This document shows positions 10,769 to 23,280 of a stretch of DNA of 64,000 bases, one piece after another. The DNA is from Rehmannia glutinosa (lineage: Eukaryota > Streptophyta > Magnoliopsida > Lamiales > Orobanchaceae). The stretch lies in NCBI GenBank assembly GCA_016081115.2, contig CM071935.1, positions 53,616,680-53,680,679 of the forward strand. The letters are read 5' to 3'. The stretch's first letter is position 1. Each line of letters starts with the position of its first letter. The position numbers were made by a program, and so were the translations under genes. A model generated the notes under the pieces. It was not told the DNA's origin. It did not search any database and saw only the letters and a list, made by a program, of their open reading frames with translations.

Positions 10769-13700
10769 TCATCTCCTTCGCTGTCTCCTTCTTTCCTCTT
10801 CAGCTCTGTCATCATCAACTCTTTTTCTTTTTCTTTCATCTTCAGCTGCTTTCTTCTTTTCATAAGCTCTTTTTGCAGCATCGTCTTTTCGCTTCCTCTC
10901 TTGCCATAGCTGGTCTTGTCTTCTATTTCCCTCTTCTATTTTTTCACATAATCATCATTTTTTCTATCCACTTCCAGATTCGCTACTTCATCGTTCCCAG
11001 CCCAGTAGATCCTTCCCTTCTTACCTGGATCTACATATTCGATATTTTTGGGTAGAGGTCTTGGTCGAAAACCTCTTCCTCCACCACTTCTTCTTCTCTT
11101 CCGGTGTGTCTTTGTCGAGAGTCTTACCGCTACCACCAATGGTTGGTTCTTTGGTAGTCTCATCGCCCATCGCCTTCTTCGCATAACTTCAGACCCTTCT
11201 CCCAGTACAGATCCCAGGCTTGGGCTACCGACATATTCTTGAAATAGCCTTCGGATTCGAGCGTCTTGAATTCTTCAACAGATCTTGGCTCGGATCAGTC
11301 ATTTGGAATAACATCTTGATCCTTCCCTGTCGGAATGCCACCGAATTGTTTCATCACTGCTTCAATGCAGGCATCCGTCTTTTTATCGAACTCTAACTGA
11401 TCTACTACTACAATCTTTCTTTTCTCTAACATAGGCACATCAGAGTGTTCGATCGACAGAGTTACTGGAAGTTTGCTGATTATTGAGGCTGTGACATGAC
11501 CTTGCTGAGGGATTTTAGCAATCATTAGTGTCAAATCCTTTGACTTATCCCCCTCAACAACTTTTCCCTTCTTCTTCTTCTCAACAACTGCTTCTTCCTT
11601 TTGCTTCTCAGTTATTTCTTCCTTCAATTTCCTCAGGTATTCCTCTTCCCCCTTTTTGGCATCATCAAAGGAGAGAGGAACCCCATGAAACATTCCTGCG
11701 AGCATGAAGTCCAGTCTGCTGAGAGCTGAGTTCTACTTGGAGTCTGATGCGGCATGTGCTGTTCGAAATTCTGAATGAGTGGCCTTTGATTCAGTTGCCA
11801 CCAGTTTCATTTTAGCCATGAGAAGGCTGAACTTTGTATTCATGTTCTCCTCAACACGTAGAATTTCTTTTCGATGAAATTCACGTAGTAACTCCATTTC
11901 AGTTGTATGGGAGGCATGCAATCTTTCCATATACGCCTGCATCCTCTGCTTCATTTTAGCATTGTCAGCACTCCAAACAAGCATCTTATTGTACAATGCC
12001 TTGAAATATTGAACTTGTTCGTATCGCATTGCACTCTGCTGCTGACACCACTCCCTGATCCATACCACAATCCGTCGTAAGTCTGCTGTGAGGTTGGCAT
12101 CTCTATTGTCCAGACGCAGATCTAATGAGGCCTGGTGCCATTCAATCTTCTCAATCTCTCCACAGATTTTCTTGAAGACTTCACGGATCTCAGCTGTCAC
12201 ACCTGATTCAGCTGGCGGCCATTCAACATCGAAATCAAAGTCTACCGGTACAATTGAGTCGGTAGGGATGACTGGATCTTCTTCAACGGTGTATCGTCGC
12301 TGTTGTTTAGCTGTCTCTTCCTCTAGCTCTGGCAGCTCAAGTGAAAAGGGAAATAATTGCTCAAAAGTATCATCTCGCACATAAGGGATTGAAATTTCGA
12401 TGGCTCGTGATGATCCTGGTGGAGTCGATCTTCTTTCGCTGCAAGCTGTGGGAGCTGCGCAGATGACTTGTTCACTGGGCCTTGTTGAGCAGGTTGGCCA
12501 GCTGACTAAGCCTCAACTCTCTTAACAGCTTCTTCGGCCTCAGTAGATTTCTCTAAATGAATTATCTGTTTCTCAACTGCAACATCAGCATCATCGGAAG
12601 ATGAAGAAACCTGGGGGCTTGGTTCATCATCAAAGTTAAAAGTTTGACGAGCAGCTTTAAAACTTGACTAACTCGTCTGTGGGAGAGCATCTGCAGCTGG
12701 GTCCTTTTGATGTTCAACAGGTGTGGACTCAGCTTCGTCTTCAGACCCTAGAAATGATATGTCAGGATTTTCCTAGGAGTCATGAAGTGCACTAATCTCC
12801 TTCTCAGATTCAGCAATGTTAACATGAGGGATGTTTTGAACTTCTTGAGCTTTACCCAGGGAAGTCTCAACCTCCCTTGGGCCTTCAACACCTCCAACAG
12901 TCTCAACTGCAGAGAGGCCTTCTACATTCCCTTCGACAGATGCAACTGTCTTAGGGTCTTGGACCGTGGCATCCAAAGGAGTCTCAACCCTTTGGATTGC
13001 ACTTTTATTGCCCAGAGTGTTAACTCCCAGGGTATTTCCATCCTGTGCCTCGACTGCAACAACAGTGTCCTTAGCCTTCAAAGCAGCTGACACTTCAGCT
13101 GGGACAGACTCAACTGTCCGAGCTTCGTCAATATCAACCTCGGCTGGTGATGGGATCACTCTTCTCTAGACTCTCGGCTGCTTCCGTTGAGTGCTCAGCC
13201 ATTGGGACAGGTGGTAACACACCTTCAGTAGGGGTTGGCTCAACTTGGGTGCCCAAATTCCCAGTTTCATCGCCAGTTCCCTTGGACCCTTCTTCCGAGT
13301 GCACAGGGGATGTAGTTGCAGCAATAACTGTGGCAATCTGCTGCACTACTCCCAATGGGTCTATCTGCAGGAGAGATTGTGAGGACTCTCATAGTCCTTC
13401 AAACATGTGTTGCTCATGCAACATCCTGACTTCTCCTTTGCAGCAATATGATCCACATCTTCATCACTCTCCGAGAACACATCTATATGAGGGTGAGTGT
13501 GTTCCAGAGTTCCAGTAAGGGGACATATACTGGCTTTCTCGAGAGCTTCAGGTTTCTCAGCTGCTCTGGCTTGTTCTTTCTCCTTGAAGATCTGTAGAAT
13601 ATTCAGGCAATTATCTTCATCAAGGGCCTGAATCACTTTGGTGATGCCGAGAAATTCGAACAACTCCTCCTCTTTTTCTATGAACTTAGGGCGTTCAAAC

Positions 13701-15215
13701 TGTACCCTTGAGTGACTCATCTTCCACGCCCTCCATTCATGTAGACGGCACTGGATGTCTGGATATATAGGAGAAAGTACGATAACATCATCATCCTCAT
13801 CCTCCTCTTCTTGTCCTTGCTGTTCTGGAATGGAAGGTAGCATGCTCTGTTGCTCTTCTCCTCTCGGCGTCGTGTAGCGGAGAGAGACAACTTTTTCAAT
13901 CAAGATTCGTTGTTGTCTTAGCTACTTCTTTTTTTCCTCACTGTCCTCTCTCCACAATGGTCTTCTTGGGCCTCTGCGATCACCTCGTGACTTGGTCAAG
14001 TTTCATCAATTATTTCGGAGACCGCACTTCCTCGGTGTCGATCTCGAGCCTCGGAAGTTTTCTCCAGCTGAGTGGCGGACTCAGCTGTCTTTTCAATCTC
14101 TAAAGCTTGGAGATTCTTCTTCTTCTCTTGGTTTTAACTAGAGGAATATCTGGTTCTGTTTCCTCCGGTTCCTCAAACGTAAAGGCTTTTTGAATTTCAT
14201 TAGAGGCAACTGCCTTTCTAGGCTTGGCAGTCCTCTTCTTTCTTATGGCTGGAGAAGGTATTTGGGCTTCCTTCTCAGCCTCGGCTGCAGGGGGGAGACA
14301 CGGCCGCTCGGGCGGTGACTCGAGCCGCGGGGGCAGTGCATCCTGTTTTTTCTTTGCAAGGGCAACCTTCTTCTTTCTAGCTTTCTTCTTAGGAGGGGAG
14401 GTAACAGTTGTGTCCTCGGGTTCAGCTGATTCCCCCTCACTCGTATCCGCCCTCTTGGCATGGGCTCTCTTCTGGGCTTGTGGAAGATTAGCCCTGAACA
14501 TCTTCTTGTTTACATGGAAAGGCTTTCCATGTTGAAGGGGAATGCCCTTCACTTCCATCAGATGGCCAATTACTAGGCCATATCCGAGTGATCCTCCAAA
14601 GGATCCATCTTCCTTGTACGATTTGTTCCCAACATTCTGGCAGAGTCTGTTGTACATGAACTCAGCCCAGTTCACTTTCTTTCCTTGCATGATCGCAGCC
14701 ATGACGATCAGCTTGGTCTTTGACAGCTGATTGAAGCTGCCAAACTTCATGTCTACACACTTTGCAACGACATCCATCAGCTTGTGATAGTCGTTCTTCA
14801 GCTGTTTCTTCTCAGCTGTGTAGACTACCTTCGCAGCACACTCCGGTTTGGCTACTTCTTTCCATGCAGCAGCCAAGTTAACATCAGCTTTGTTTATTTC
14901 CGTCATACCCTCAAATGGCAGCAAACAATGCTCCGCAAGGTCCTTAGCAGTAATCATGATGTCCTTGTGGTGGACGGAGGACTTGATTCCTTCGTCCTGC
15001 ACCTCAGCGTTTACATAGAACTGCGCCACCTCTTCAAGGTAGGTGAGCGAGTACTCTATAGTAAGAAAAGGCCTGAGACCGGACTTTTCTAGCATATCAG
15101 CTATCTTCTTTACTAGGGTTTCATCTGAACCCTACTTGACCATCCCTTCAAAATCCACGGTTGATCCAGAATGGATTTACTTTGATAGCTTAACAAAATT
15201 GAACTTTGGTGCCAT
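10769..15215 (-). pseudogene. Element B, giant 3' ORF (broken), about 1,480 codons
   Basis: The start ATG is at 15215 (MAPKFNFVKLSK) and the final stop at 10769-10771. Order along the protein: about 330 residues with EKSGLRPFLTIEYS, HHKDIMITAKDLAEHCLLPF and FGGSLGYGLVIGHLMEVKGI, resembling the plant transposon protein domain of Athila- and SIRE-type env-like ORFs; a Lys-rich stretch (PPKKKARKKKVALAKKKQ); an acidic part with DVIVLSPIYPDIQ; Ser/Glu-rich linker; a coiled-coil part starting MRDDTFEQLFPFSLEL (12380-11733); FDDAKKGEEE; a Gly/Arg patch; EYVDPGKKGRIYWAGND; and a basic tail. Two early Gln codons are now stops (15177-15179 TAA, 15132-15134 TAG). Frameshifts occur near 14100, 13910 and 12770. 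Function is unknown; a nuclear or RNA/particle role is only a guess from the basic and coiled-coil parts. Confidence 0.75.
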
Positions 15216-15537
15216 TTGCAGAGAGTTTTATCGAATAAAACTTGATAACTTGTTTGAGAACTCGTAGGGTTTGAGAGAGAGAATGAACTTGCTTTCTTTT
15301 GCTTTGAAGATGAACAGTTTTCAGTAAAGTATGAGAGAGAGAGAAGACTGAAAACCGTATATAAGAGTTATGAAAGGACATGTTTTTTATTTTTGAAATT
15401 TGATCAAAATCATCGGCTCAGATTTAGCACATCAAACCACATTTAATTCCTCGCATTTAATGCGGCAGCATTTATATCCAATCATATGCTTCTTGCGACT
15501 TTTGACTGCACTGCCGTCATTATTATCTTTGACGTCA
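15216..15537 (-). promoter_or_regulatory. Putative internal promoter of B's 3' ORF
   Basis: On the minus strand a perfect TGACGTCA palindrome (15530-15537) is followed by a second TGACG (15515-15519), then TATATA (15358-15363) 148 bases before the ATG, then a CT-rich leader. The same order occurs in A and D. Confidence 0.5.
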
Positions 15538-15780
15538 TCCTTAAAAACATTTCCGCTCATTTAAAACAACTGCGTTTTTGTCACTTAGCTCATAAATGAC
15601 TCAGCTTATTTCACAAATGACTTACCTCTTCTTCTCTCTTTTCATTAAGCGACTCACCGTCGCCTAACTCGATCTGGTGACTTTTCGATATGGTCGTTTC
15701 ATTTGGTGATGTGAAAAACTTGTTCATTTCTCACTTTCTATCTTCCATCTCTTCTCGACGATTGAGTCTTAAGTGTTAAC
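15538..15780 (-). other. Spacer between pol and the 3' ORF of B
   Basis: Non-coding; matches A 26448-26685 in part. Confidence 0.4.
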
Positions 15781-17599
15781 TCACTCAATTAACCCTAGCT
15801 CATGCTTAAGCTCTTCAAATCTTGATTCACATAAGGGCTTGGTAAATATGTCGACTAACTACTTATCGGTTGAGATATATTCCAAAGTGATGTCTTTCTT
15901 TTCAACATGATCTCTTATAAAATGATATCTCGGCGTCAATGTGCTTTGTTGCGAGTGCAACACGAGTTACGAGTGATTGCAATAGCACTTGTTTATCACA
16001 CATAATTGGAATTTCTTTTCTTCAATTTCATAATCTCTCATTTCTTTGTCTCATCCATAAGACTTGGGCACAACAATTTTGCCACATGACTATGTACTCT
16101 GCATCGATTGTGGATGCGGCTATTGAGTTTTTTTTTTGCTAAACTAGGAAACCAATCTGTTTCCAAGCATTTGACATGTACACAAGTACTCTTCTGTCAA
16201 CTCTACATCCAAAGATATAGTCGAGTCCGAGTAACCAATTAGCTTGAATCCACATTCCTTTGGATACCATAAGCCGACTTCTTGGCATCCCTTCAAATAT
16301 CTTAGGATTCTCTTAGCTGCAGTCATATGGCTCTCTTTTGGTGCATATTGAAATCTTGCGCATACACCTACTGCAAAGGTGATGTCGGCACCGCTTCTTT
16401 GTTAAGTAGAGCGATGATCCAATGAGTGCTCAGTATCTTGTTTGATCTCTGACCTTACCATCTGCATCCATGGTCCATCTTGACTGATGTGTTCATTGGT
16501 ATTTTCACAGAAGACTTCTCTTCCATACCAAATTTCTTCATTAAATCTCTGGTGTACTTTGTTTGACTTATGAAAGTTCCATCCTTCAATTGCTTAACTT
16601 GAAGTCCTAGGAAGAAAGTTAGCTCTCCCATCATGCTCATTTCAAATTTGCCTTGCATGAGGTTTGAGAACTTATCACACAACTCTTTATTTGTGGATCC
16701 AAAAATGATATCATCTACATATATTTGAGCGAGCAGTATACTTTCTCCATATTGAATTCTAAAGAGTGTTCTGTCCACTTTGCCTTGGTGAATCCATTAT
16801 CAGTTAGAAATTGAGATAATGTATCATACCATGCTCTTGGTGCATGTTTCAATCCATATAATGCTTTCTTGAGCTTGTACACCTTATCTCCAATAGTCTT
16901 TGCTCAAAGTCTGGAGGTTGCTCAACATAGACTTCTTCTTCTAAGAGTCCATTTAAAAATGCATTTTCACATCCATTTGATATACAGTGAAGTTCTTGTG
17001 AGCAACATAGGCAAGAAACATCCTTATTATTTCTAATCTTGCAACAGGTGCAAAGGTTTCATCAAAATCTATTCCCTCTTCTTGGCAATACCCTTTGGCT
17101 ACCAATCTTGCTTTGTTTCTTACCACAGATCCTTCCTCATTCATCTTGTTTCTGAAAACCCATTTTGTGCTAATAACATTATGATGGGTTGGTCTCTGCA
17201 CCAATTCCCATACCTTGTTTCTTTCAAACTAATTCAACTCTTCTTGCATGGCTTGAATCCAATGTGTGTCGTCCAATGCTTGGGACACATCTTTTGGCTC
17301 TATTTTGGAAATGAAACAAGTGAACATTGCTTCTTGCTGAGCTCTGGATCTGGTTCTTACGCCATCTCTCACATCTCCAATAACTAGCTCTAGTGGATGG
17401 TCTCTCAGCCATCTCACACCAGGTTGAAGCAAATCAGCTGGGTTCAGCTGTCTCGCAACTGTGTTGTCTTGAGCAGCTCTTTCATAATCATTCAGCTGCA
17501 GATTTTCCAGCTGTCTTTGAGATTCAACTATCTCATCTTCATCTTGGTGATTACTCTTGCTTCAGCTTCAACATAAGGACTCTTCTGCATAGTTGGCTG
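15781..17599 (-). pseudogene. Element B, reverse transcriptase and RNase H (broken)
   Basis: RT runs from VFRNKMNEEGSVVRNKARLV (about 17150) through FDETFAPVARLE and VYQMDVK, then YVDDIIFGST (near 16710), the intact catalytic Asp pair of the copia RT, and FFLGLQVKQ. RNase H follows with RILRYLKG and GYSDS (first acidic residue), but the core between 16140 and 15960 has lost bases and frame. The region ends at the TGA at 15781-15783 after ...KHELGLIE. Frame breaks occur after VYQMDVK (about 16960), near 16450 and near 16140. It would copy element RNA into cDNA in the particle if intact. Confidence 0.8.
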
Positions 17600-18875
17600 A
17601 TTCAGCTTATCAGCTTACTCTTCAATGTCTTCTCCGTTCACATTAGGTTCATTAAAGACCACATGAATAGACTCTTCTGTGACCATAGTCCTCTTGTTCA
17701 GCACTCTATAGGCTTTGCTTTCAGCTGAGTATCCTAAAAAGATACCTTCATCAGCTTTAACATCAAAAGCCTTTAGATTATCCTTGCCATTGTTGTGGAT
17801 GAAGCATTTACATCCAAATATTCTGAAGTACCCAACATTTGGCTTTCTCCCTGTCCAGATTTCATAGGGAGTCTTTGTCAGCTGTCTATTTATCATGCAT
17901 CTATTTTGAGTATAGCATGCAGTGTTGATGGCTTCAGCCTAAAATGTCTTAGGTAGTCCAGCTTCAGCTAACATGGTCCTTGCAGCTTCCTTGAGAGTTC
18001 TGTTCCTTCTTTCAGCTACTCCATTCTACTGTGGAGTTCTTGCTGCAGATAACTCTATCAGACCTTATCTTTATAATGGTTTGGCCCTTTTCATTTTGAA
18101 CTCTTCTCATCAGCTGAGGTAACTTCTGCAAAGTTTCCTTCTTTTTGCACATGAAGATTGTCCATGTATATCTTGAATAATCATCTACCACCACTAAGGT
18201 GTATTTCTTTCCACTTATGCTGGCTGGTTCAACTGGACCAAATAAATCCATATGCAAAAGATGTAATATCCTTGTTGAAGAAGGACTAGGCTTCTCCTTG
18301 AATGAAGATTTGATCTACTTTGCCATCTGGCATGCATCACATACACTTTTCTTCTTGTACACTGAGTCTGGCAATCCTTCCACAAGATGACTCCTTGCAA
18401 GCTTATTGATTGTCTTGAAGTTCAGATGACTCAGCTTCTTGTGCCACAGCCAACTTGATTCGACTGTGCTCTTTGCTAACAGACAAGTGTTTGGTATTAC
18501 AGTAGAGCAATCTACCATATACATATTCTTCTGTCTTGATCCTTGCAGCACTATTTCATTTGATTCAGCATCTTTAATCTGGCATACTCCCATATTGAAT
18601 CCAACATTGTAGCCCTTGTCACAGAGTTGGCTGATGCTTAACAGGTTGAAGTTGAGGCTTTCAACATAAGCAACATCTGTGATCTCTAATCCATTCTTCT
18701 TGATGGATCCAGTGCCTTTTATTTCCCCTGGAGCTTCATTTCCTCCAAATATGACTTTTGCGCCTCTAATCTCCTTGAATCTTGACAGATTTTTCTTATT
18801 TCCTGTCATATGTCTAGAACAACCACTATCCATGTACCAGGTTCCTTGGCACTCAGCTTTTCCTTGAACCTGCAA
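17600..18875 (-). pseudogene. Element B, protease and integrase (broken)
   Basis: At the right end, WYMDSGCSRHMTG (near 18830) holds the DSG active site of the copia aspartic protease. Next is the zinc-binding pre-integrase part (WLWHKKLSHLNFKTINKL ... CDACQMAK). The integrase core starts HMDLFGPVEPAS (first catalytic Asp) and reaches IIKIRSD (second Asp), where about 88 bases have been lost (near 18050-18070) compared with A; this shifts the frame before the NGVVERRN motif with the catalytic Glu. The C-terminal part with KTPYEIWTGRKPNVGYFRIF is at 17896-17615. Integration would be impossible. Confidence 0.8.
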
Positions 18876-21227
18876 TCAAGGAAATTAGTTTTTAGGTACC
18901 CATGCTTGCCTGGGTCCTGAGGAGTTAGTGTTGTAAGATGATCCAACCAACCTATAGCCAAATGATTTGACTCTAAGAGGTTGTCATCTATCTGTTCCAT
19001 AATCATAATTCACTTTGGCAAATTGCTTGGGGGCTTTAGGTTCATACAACTATCTCTTTTGTCTGTATGCCTGTGTGTGTGTTTTAGCAATTGCCTTCTT
19101 TGGGTAGTTGTGATATTTTTGAGTGTAGTGCCTTGGTGCATATGTGTGTTGATAATAGCTTTTTGCTTTTGGAATGACCTTTGCTGAGGTCTAGGTCTTT
19201 GCCATCTAGGCTTGTATTCCATTGGACTTTGCTGATATTTCACATTATTCCAATCAGCTTGGCTCGATTAATTTCTACCATTCCCATCATATGTGTTTCT
19301 TTGATAAAACTTCTTGGGTTTTTGGTAGTTCTGTTTATTCTTCACAGAATACTTCCTATTTGGAGTTTGCTGAGAAACTCTGCTGGATTTGTTCTCAGCT
19401 GTCCTCTCAGCATACTCAACTGGCTGTTTTTCATTTCCCTTTATATCCGAGGCCAATTTGTTTGTGATTGTGCTTTGGGATGAATGTGGGTGCAACATTT
19501 GGTGTCTTGGATTTTTGAGATGCTTCATTACTTGAGGATCCTTTTTCCAAAATCACTCTAGGAGCTTACATGTGCACAAAGAAATTGAATCCTATGCCTG
19601 TCTCATCTCCACATTCTTTTTGGCTCATAATAAGGTCATCCAATGATTTAGATGCCTTTGTAAATGAGGCAATCACATTTTTGAGATCATTTTCCCTCTT
19701 TTCTATAGAAGCTATCTCTGCTTTATTAGTTTAGCATTCTCGGCCTTGACTCTTTGTTTGTTCTCATCGGCTATGTGACTTAGAGTACTCGGCTCCTTAG
19801 TCAATTGTGAGTTTTAGCTTTAATTTGGCTTTTTCCTCATTTTATAGTGTGTGTGAGGATTTAATGTGCTCAAAGTCTTTCATCATTTTGCCTAATGAAT
19901 CATAAAGATCGAGTGGGTGATGAAGTGTGTGTATCACGATCACTATCACTAGAATCAATGAGATGAGTTAGAGTGTACCTCATCTTCTTGTCCGTTGATC
20001 TTGTTCTTTAGCCATTAGACAAATCATTACTTCTTCTTCCGAATCACTTGAGTAGTCGGCTTCACTACTCTCTGAAGTCTCGCTTCTTTTCGACTTATCT
20101 GTCTCGGCGATCTCGGCGACCAACATGGCTTTCTTCTTTTCCCCGTCTTCTTTCTCTCAAAGACTTTTCTTTCTTCTTCATTCCTGTATTTATTGGTGTG
20201 GATAGGAACATCAATTGCAAAATGTCCTGGTTGTTATGCAACTCCAACACAGGTTCTCAGCTCTTTGATCAGCTCTTTCTGTCCTTGGGTTATCAGCTCT
20301 CTGATATCCAACCCTTTGATGCTCAGTTCTCTTGGGTGGCATGTCTTCCCTTGACTTGGAGGGAGTTGAATGTCTCCTGGAGGATTCACCCTTTTTTCTT
20401 TTGTAGTTCTTATTGAAGAACTTGTTGAATCTTTTAACCATCAGGGCAATCTCCTCCTGGTCTATGGCTTCCTTGACTTCAGCTTTCTTTCCATCTTTGA
20501 CTATCAGTGCAGCTATCTTGAGTAAAGCTGTCTCCTCTTGATCTTTTCTTCTCAGCTCAAACTCATAAGCTTTGAGATCAGAGAATAGCTCATGATTGGA
20601 TGTTTTTGATAGGTCCATCGAATGTCTTAGGGCCATGACCTTCATTTCGCATTCAACTTGGAGGCTTCTCAGAATCTTCATACACATTTCCTTTTGTGTA
20701 TGTTCTTTCCCAAGTGCTGATAGCTCATTTGTGACTTCAGTGAATCTAGCATCCAGCTGATCCAAGGTTTCACCTGCAAGTATTTTGAAATTTTCAAATT
20801 TCTGTATAGCAAAAGACAATTTATTTTCTTTAATTTTCTCAGATCCTTCACAAATTAAAGTTAATTTATCCCAAATTTGTTTTGCAGTTTGGCAAGATTT
20901 AACTTTGTTGAACATTGCTTTGTCCAAGGTTTTGTAAAGTATGTCCTTGGCTACATTGTCCAAGTTCTATCTTTTTCTGTCCTCGTTTGTCCACTCAGTC
21001 CTTGGTTTCTCAACCATGGCTGGTCTTGCCTCACCCACAACTTCTTCTCCTTCAGCTGCAGCTGCTCTGATTGCAGCTGTGTTCACTTTCAGTAATAGCA
21101 GTGGCCCATCCTCTATCACTAGCCACATGTCATCATGTAAAGCAGATAGATGAGCCTGCATACGAATTTTCCAGTCATCAAACTCCTCAATAGTGAACAT
21201 ATGAATGCGTGTCAGATTTGCTTCCAT
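18876..21227 (-). pseudogene. Element B, gag (broken)
   Basis: Starts at ATG 21227 with MEANLTRIHMFTIEEFDDWK. One in-frame TAG at 20967-20969 separates the first 86 residues from a continuing frame of about 250 residues (20963-20211) containing KQIWDKL, KLSFAIQKFENFKILAGETL and LMVKRFNKFFNKNYKRKKGE. A zinc-knuckle remnant NLCWSC lies at the end, without a full CCHC. Between 20210 and 18876 the gag tail is frameshifted: an acidic Ser-rich part, then a Tyr/Gln/His-rich part (MEYKPRWQR). A's matching region is similar, so the long tail belongs to the family. Role: particle shell and RNA packaging. Confidence 0.75.
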
Positions 21228-21337
21228 GATAATAACTTTTGCTAAGAATGAAAGATTTTTTAAAATACAAGTGTTAAAAATCTTTTAGAAAAAATAGAGA
21301 TCTAGTTCAGTAACCAGAAGGCTAAATGAACCAACCA

Positions 21338-21348
21338 CTCTGATACCA
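21338..21348 (-). other. Primer binding site of element B
   Basis: TGGTATCAGAG on the minus strand, two bases from the LTR end at 21351. Confidence 0.85.
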
Positions 21349-21350
21349 CT

Positions 21351-21456
21351 TGTAGGTCCCAAGGGGTGTAAGTAAGGTTTAGAAGGGGGGTTGAATAAAC
21401 CTTACTAATTTTTCGATTTTAATCCTTTTAAATTATTACAGAGTTAACACAATCAG
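21351..21456 (-). repeat. Element B, 5' LTR remnant
   Basis: Matches the first 106 bases of 8899-10470 and then changes abruptly to plus-strand gag of element A at CAG/TTGGATGCC. About 1.47 kb of LTR is missing. Confidence 0.9.
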
Positions 21457-23280
21457 TTGGATGCCAGATTCACTGAAATCACAAATGAGCTTTAAGCTCT
21501 TGGGAAGGAATACACACAAAAGGAAATGTGTATGAAGATCTTAAGGAGCCTCCCAGCTGAATGGGAAATGAAGACTATGGCCTTGAGACATTCAATGGAC
21601 CTCTCAAGAACATCTAATCATGAGCTTTTCTCAGATCTCAAAGCCTATGAGTTTGAGCTGAGAAGAAAAGAGCAAGAGGAGACAACTGTACCCAAGACAG
21701 CTGCACTGATGGCCAAGGATGGAAAGAGAGCTGAACCCAAGGAAGCCATAGACCAGGAGGAAATTGCCCTAATGGTTAAAAGATTCAACAAGTTCTTCAA
21801 TAAGAACTATAAAAGAAATAAGGGTGAGACCTCCAGAAGACATTCAACTCATTCCAAGACAAGGAAAGATAGGCCACCCAAGAGAGCTGAACATCAAAGG
21901 GTTGAATATCAGAGAGCTGATAATCCAAGAATAGAAAGAGCTGATCAAAGAGCTGAGAACCTGTGTTGGAACTGCACAACCAGGACATTTTGCGATTGGA
22001 TCTGTTCCTATCCACCACCAACAAATATAGGAATGAAGAAGAAAGAAAAGTCTTCAGAGAACGAAGACAGGAAAAGAAGAAAGCCATGTTGGCTGCTGAG
22101 ACTGCTCAAACAACCAAGTCTAAAGAAGCAGCGGACTCAGAGAGTAGTGAAGCTGACTACTCAAGTGACTCTGAGGAAGAGTCTATGATTTGCCTCATAG
22201 CTAAAGAACAATATCAACCTGATCAAGAAGATGAGGTACACTCTAACTCATCTCATTCTGATTCAAGTGATAGTGATTGTGATACACACACTTCATCACC
22301 CACTGATCTTTATCATTCATTAGGCAAAATGATGAAAGATTTTGAACACATAAAATCCTCACACACAATTCTAAATGAGGAAAACAGCTAGCTTAAAAGC
22401 CAAAACTCATAGCTGACTAAAGAGCTGAGTACTCTAAGTCACATAGATGATGAGAACACTAAGCTGAAGCCTGAAAATGCCAAGATCATAGCAAAGTTAG
22501 CTTCTATAGAAAAGAGGGAAAAATATCTCAAAAATGTGATTGCCTCATTTACAAAGGCATCCAAATCATTTGATGATCTTATCACGAGTCAAAAAGAATG
22601 TGGAGATAAGACAAACATATGATTTAACTCCTTTGTGCACAGTCAAACTCCAAGAGTGATTTTGGAAAAAGGATCTTCAAGTAATGAAGCACAATCACAA
22701 ACAAACTAGCCTTGGATACAAAGGGAAAGGAAAACAACCAATTGAGTATGCTGAGAGGACAGATGAGAAGAAATTCAGCCGAGTTCCTTAGCAAACTCCA
22801 AACAGAAAATACTCTGTGAAAAGCAAACAAAGCTACCAGAAACCCCAGAAGTTTCATCAGAGAAACACGCATGATGGGAATGGTAGAAACTATCCAAACT
22901 ATGCTGATTGGAATAATGTGAAACATCAGCAAAGACCTATGGAATACAAGCCAAGATGGCAAAGACCTAAAACTCAGCAAAAGTCATTCCAAAGGCAAAA
23001 GAGCTATTATCAGCACACATATGCACCCAAGCACTACACCCAGAAATATCACAACTATCCTAAGAAAGCAATTGCTAAAACACACACACAAGCATACATA
23101 CAAAAGAGACAGCTGTATGAACCTAAAACCCTCAAGCAATTTGCTAATGTGCACTATGATTATGGCACTGATAGATGGCAACCTCTTAGAGTCAAGTCCT
23201 TTGGCTATAGGTTGGTTGGATCATCTTATAGCACCAACCCCTCAGGACCCAGGCAAGTATGGGTACCTAACCGATTTCCT
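21457..23280 (+). pseudogene. Element A, gag continuation (broken)
   Basis: Resumes with LDARFTEITNEL, a stop (TAA near 21493), then an open stretch of 220 residues (21526-22188) with MDLSRTSNHELFSDLKAYEF and KRFNKFFNKNYKRNKGE. The zinc knuckle is degenerate (CWNCTTRTFC). After a frame change near 22000 the acidic part SSEADYSSDSEEE, a coiled-coil stretch (ELSTLSHIDDENTKLK near 22420) and the Tyr/Gln/His-rich tail (22816-23283, NYPNYADWNNVKHQQRPMEY) follow. The order agrees with B. Several stops between 22390 and 22810. Confidence 0.75.

Larger units (their letters stand above)
8899..21456 (-). mobile_element. Element B, minus-strand copia (Sirevirus-like), inserted in A's gag
   Basis: Both ends carry the reverse-complement LTR terminus TGTAGGTCCC (8899 and 21351). 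The left LTR is complete (3' LTR), the right (5' LTR) is cut to 106 bases. Between them, in reverse, are primer binding site, gag, protease, integrase, RT, RNase H and a large 3' ORF. The left flank CATGA (8894-8898) would be the target duplication, but its partner was deleted with the rest of the 5' LTR. The copy is full of frameshifts and stops and cannot be active. Confidence 0.9.

Noticed and set aside
14224..14535. Plus-strand ORF of 103 residues rich in Phe, Gly and Ser
   Set aside because: Antisense shadow of the Lys/Glu-rich part of B's 3' ORF.
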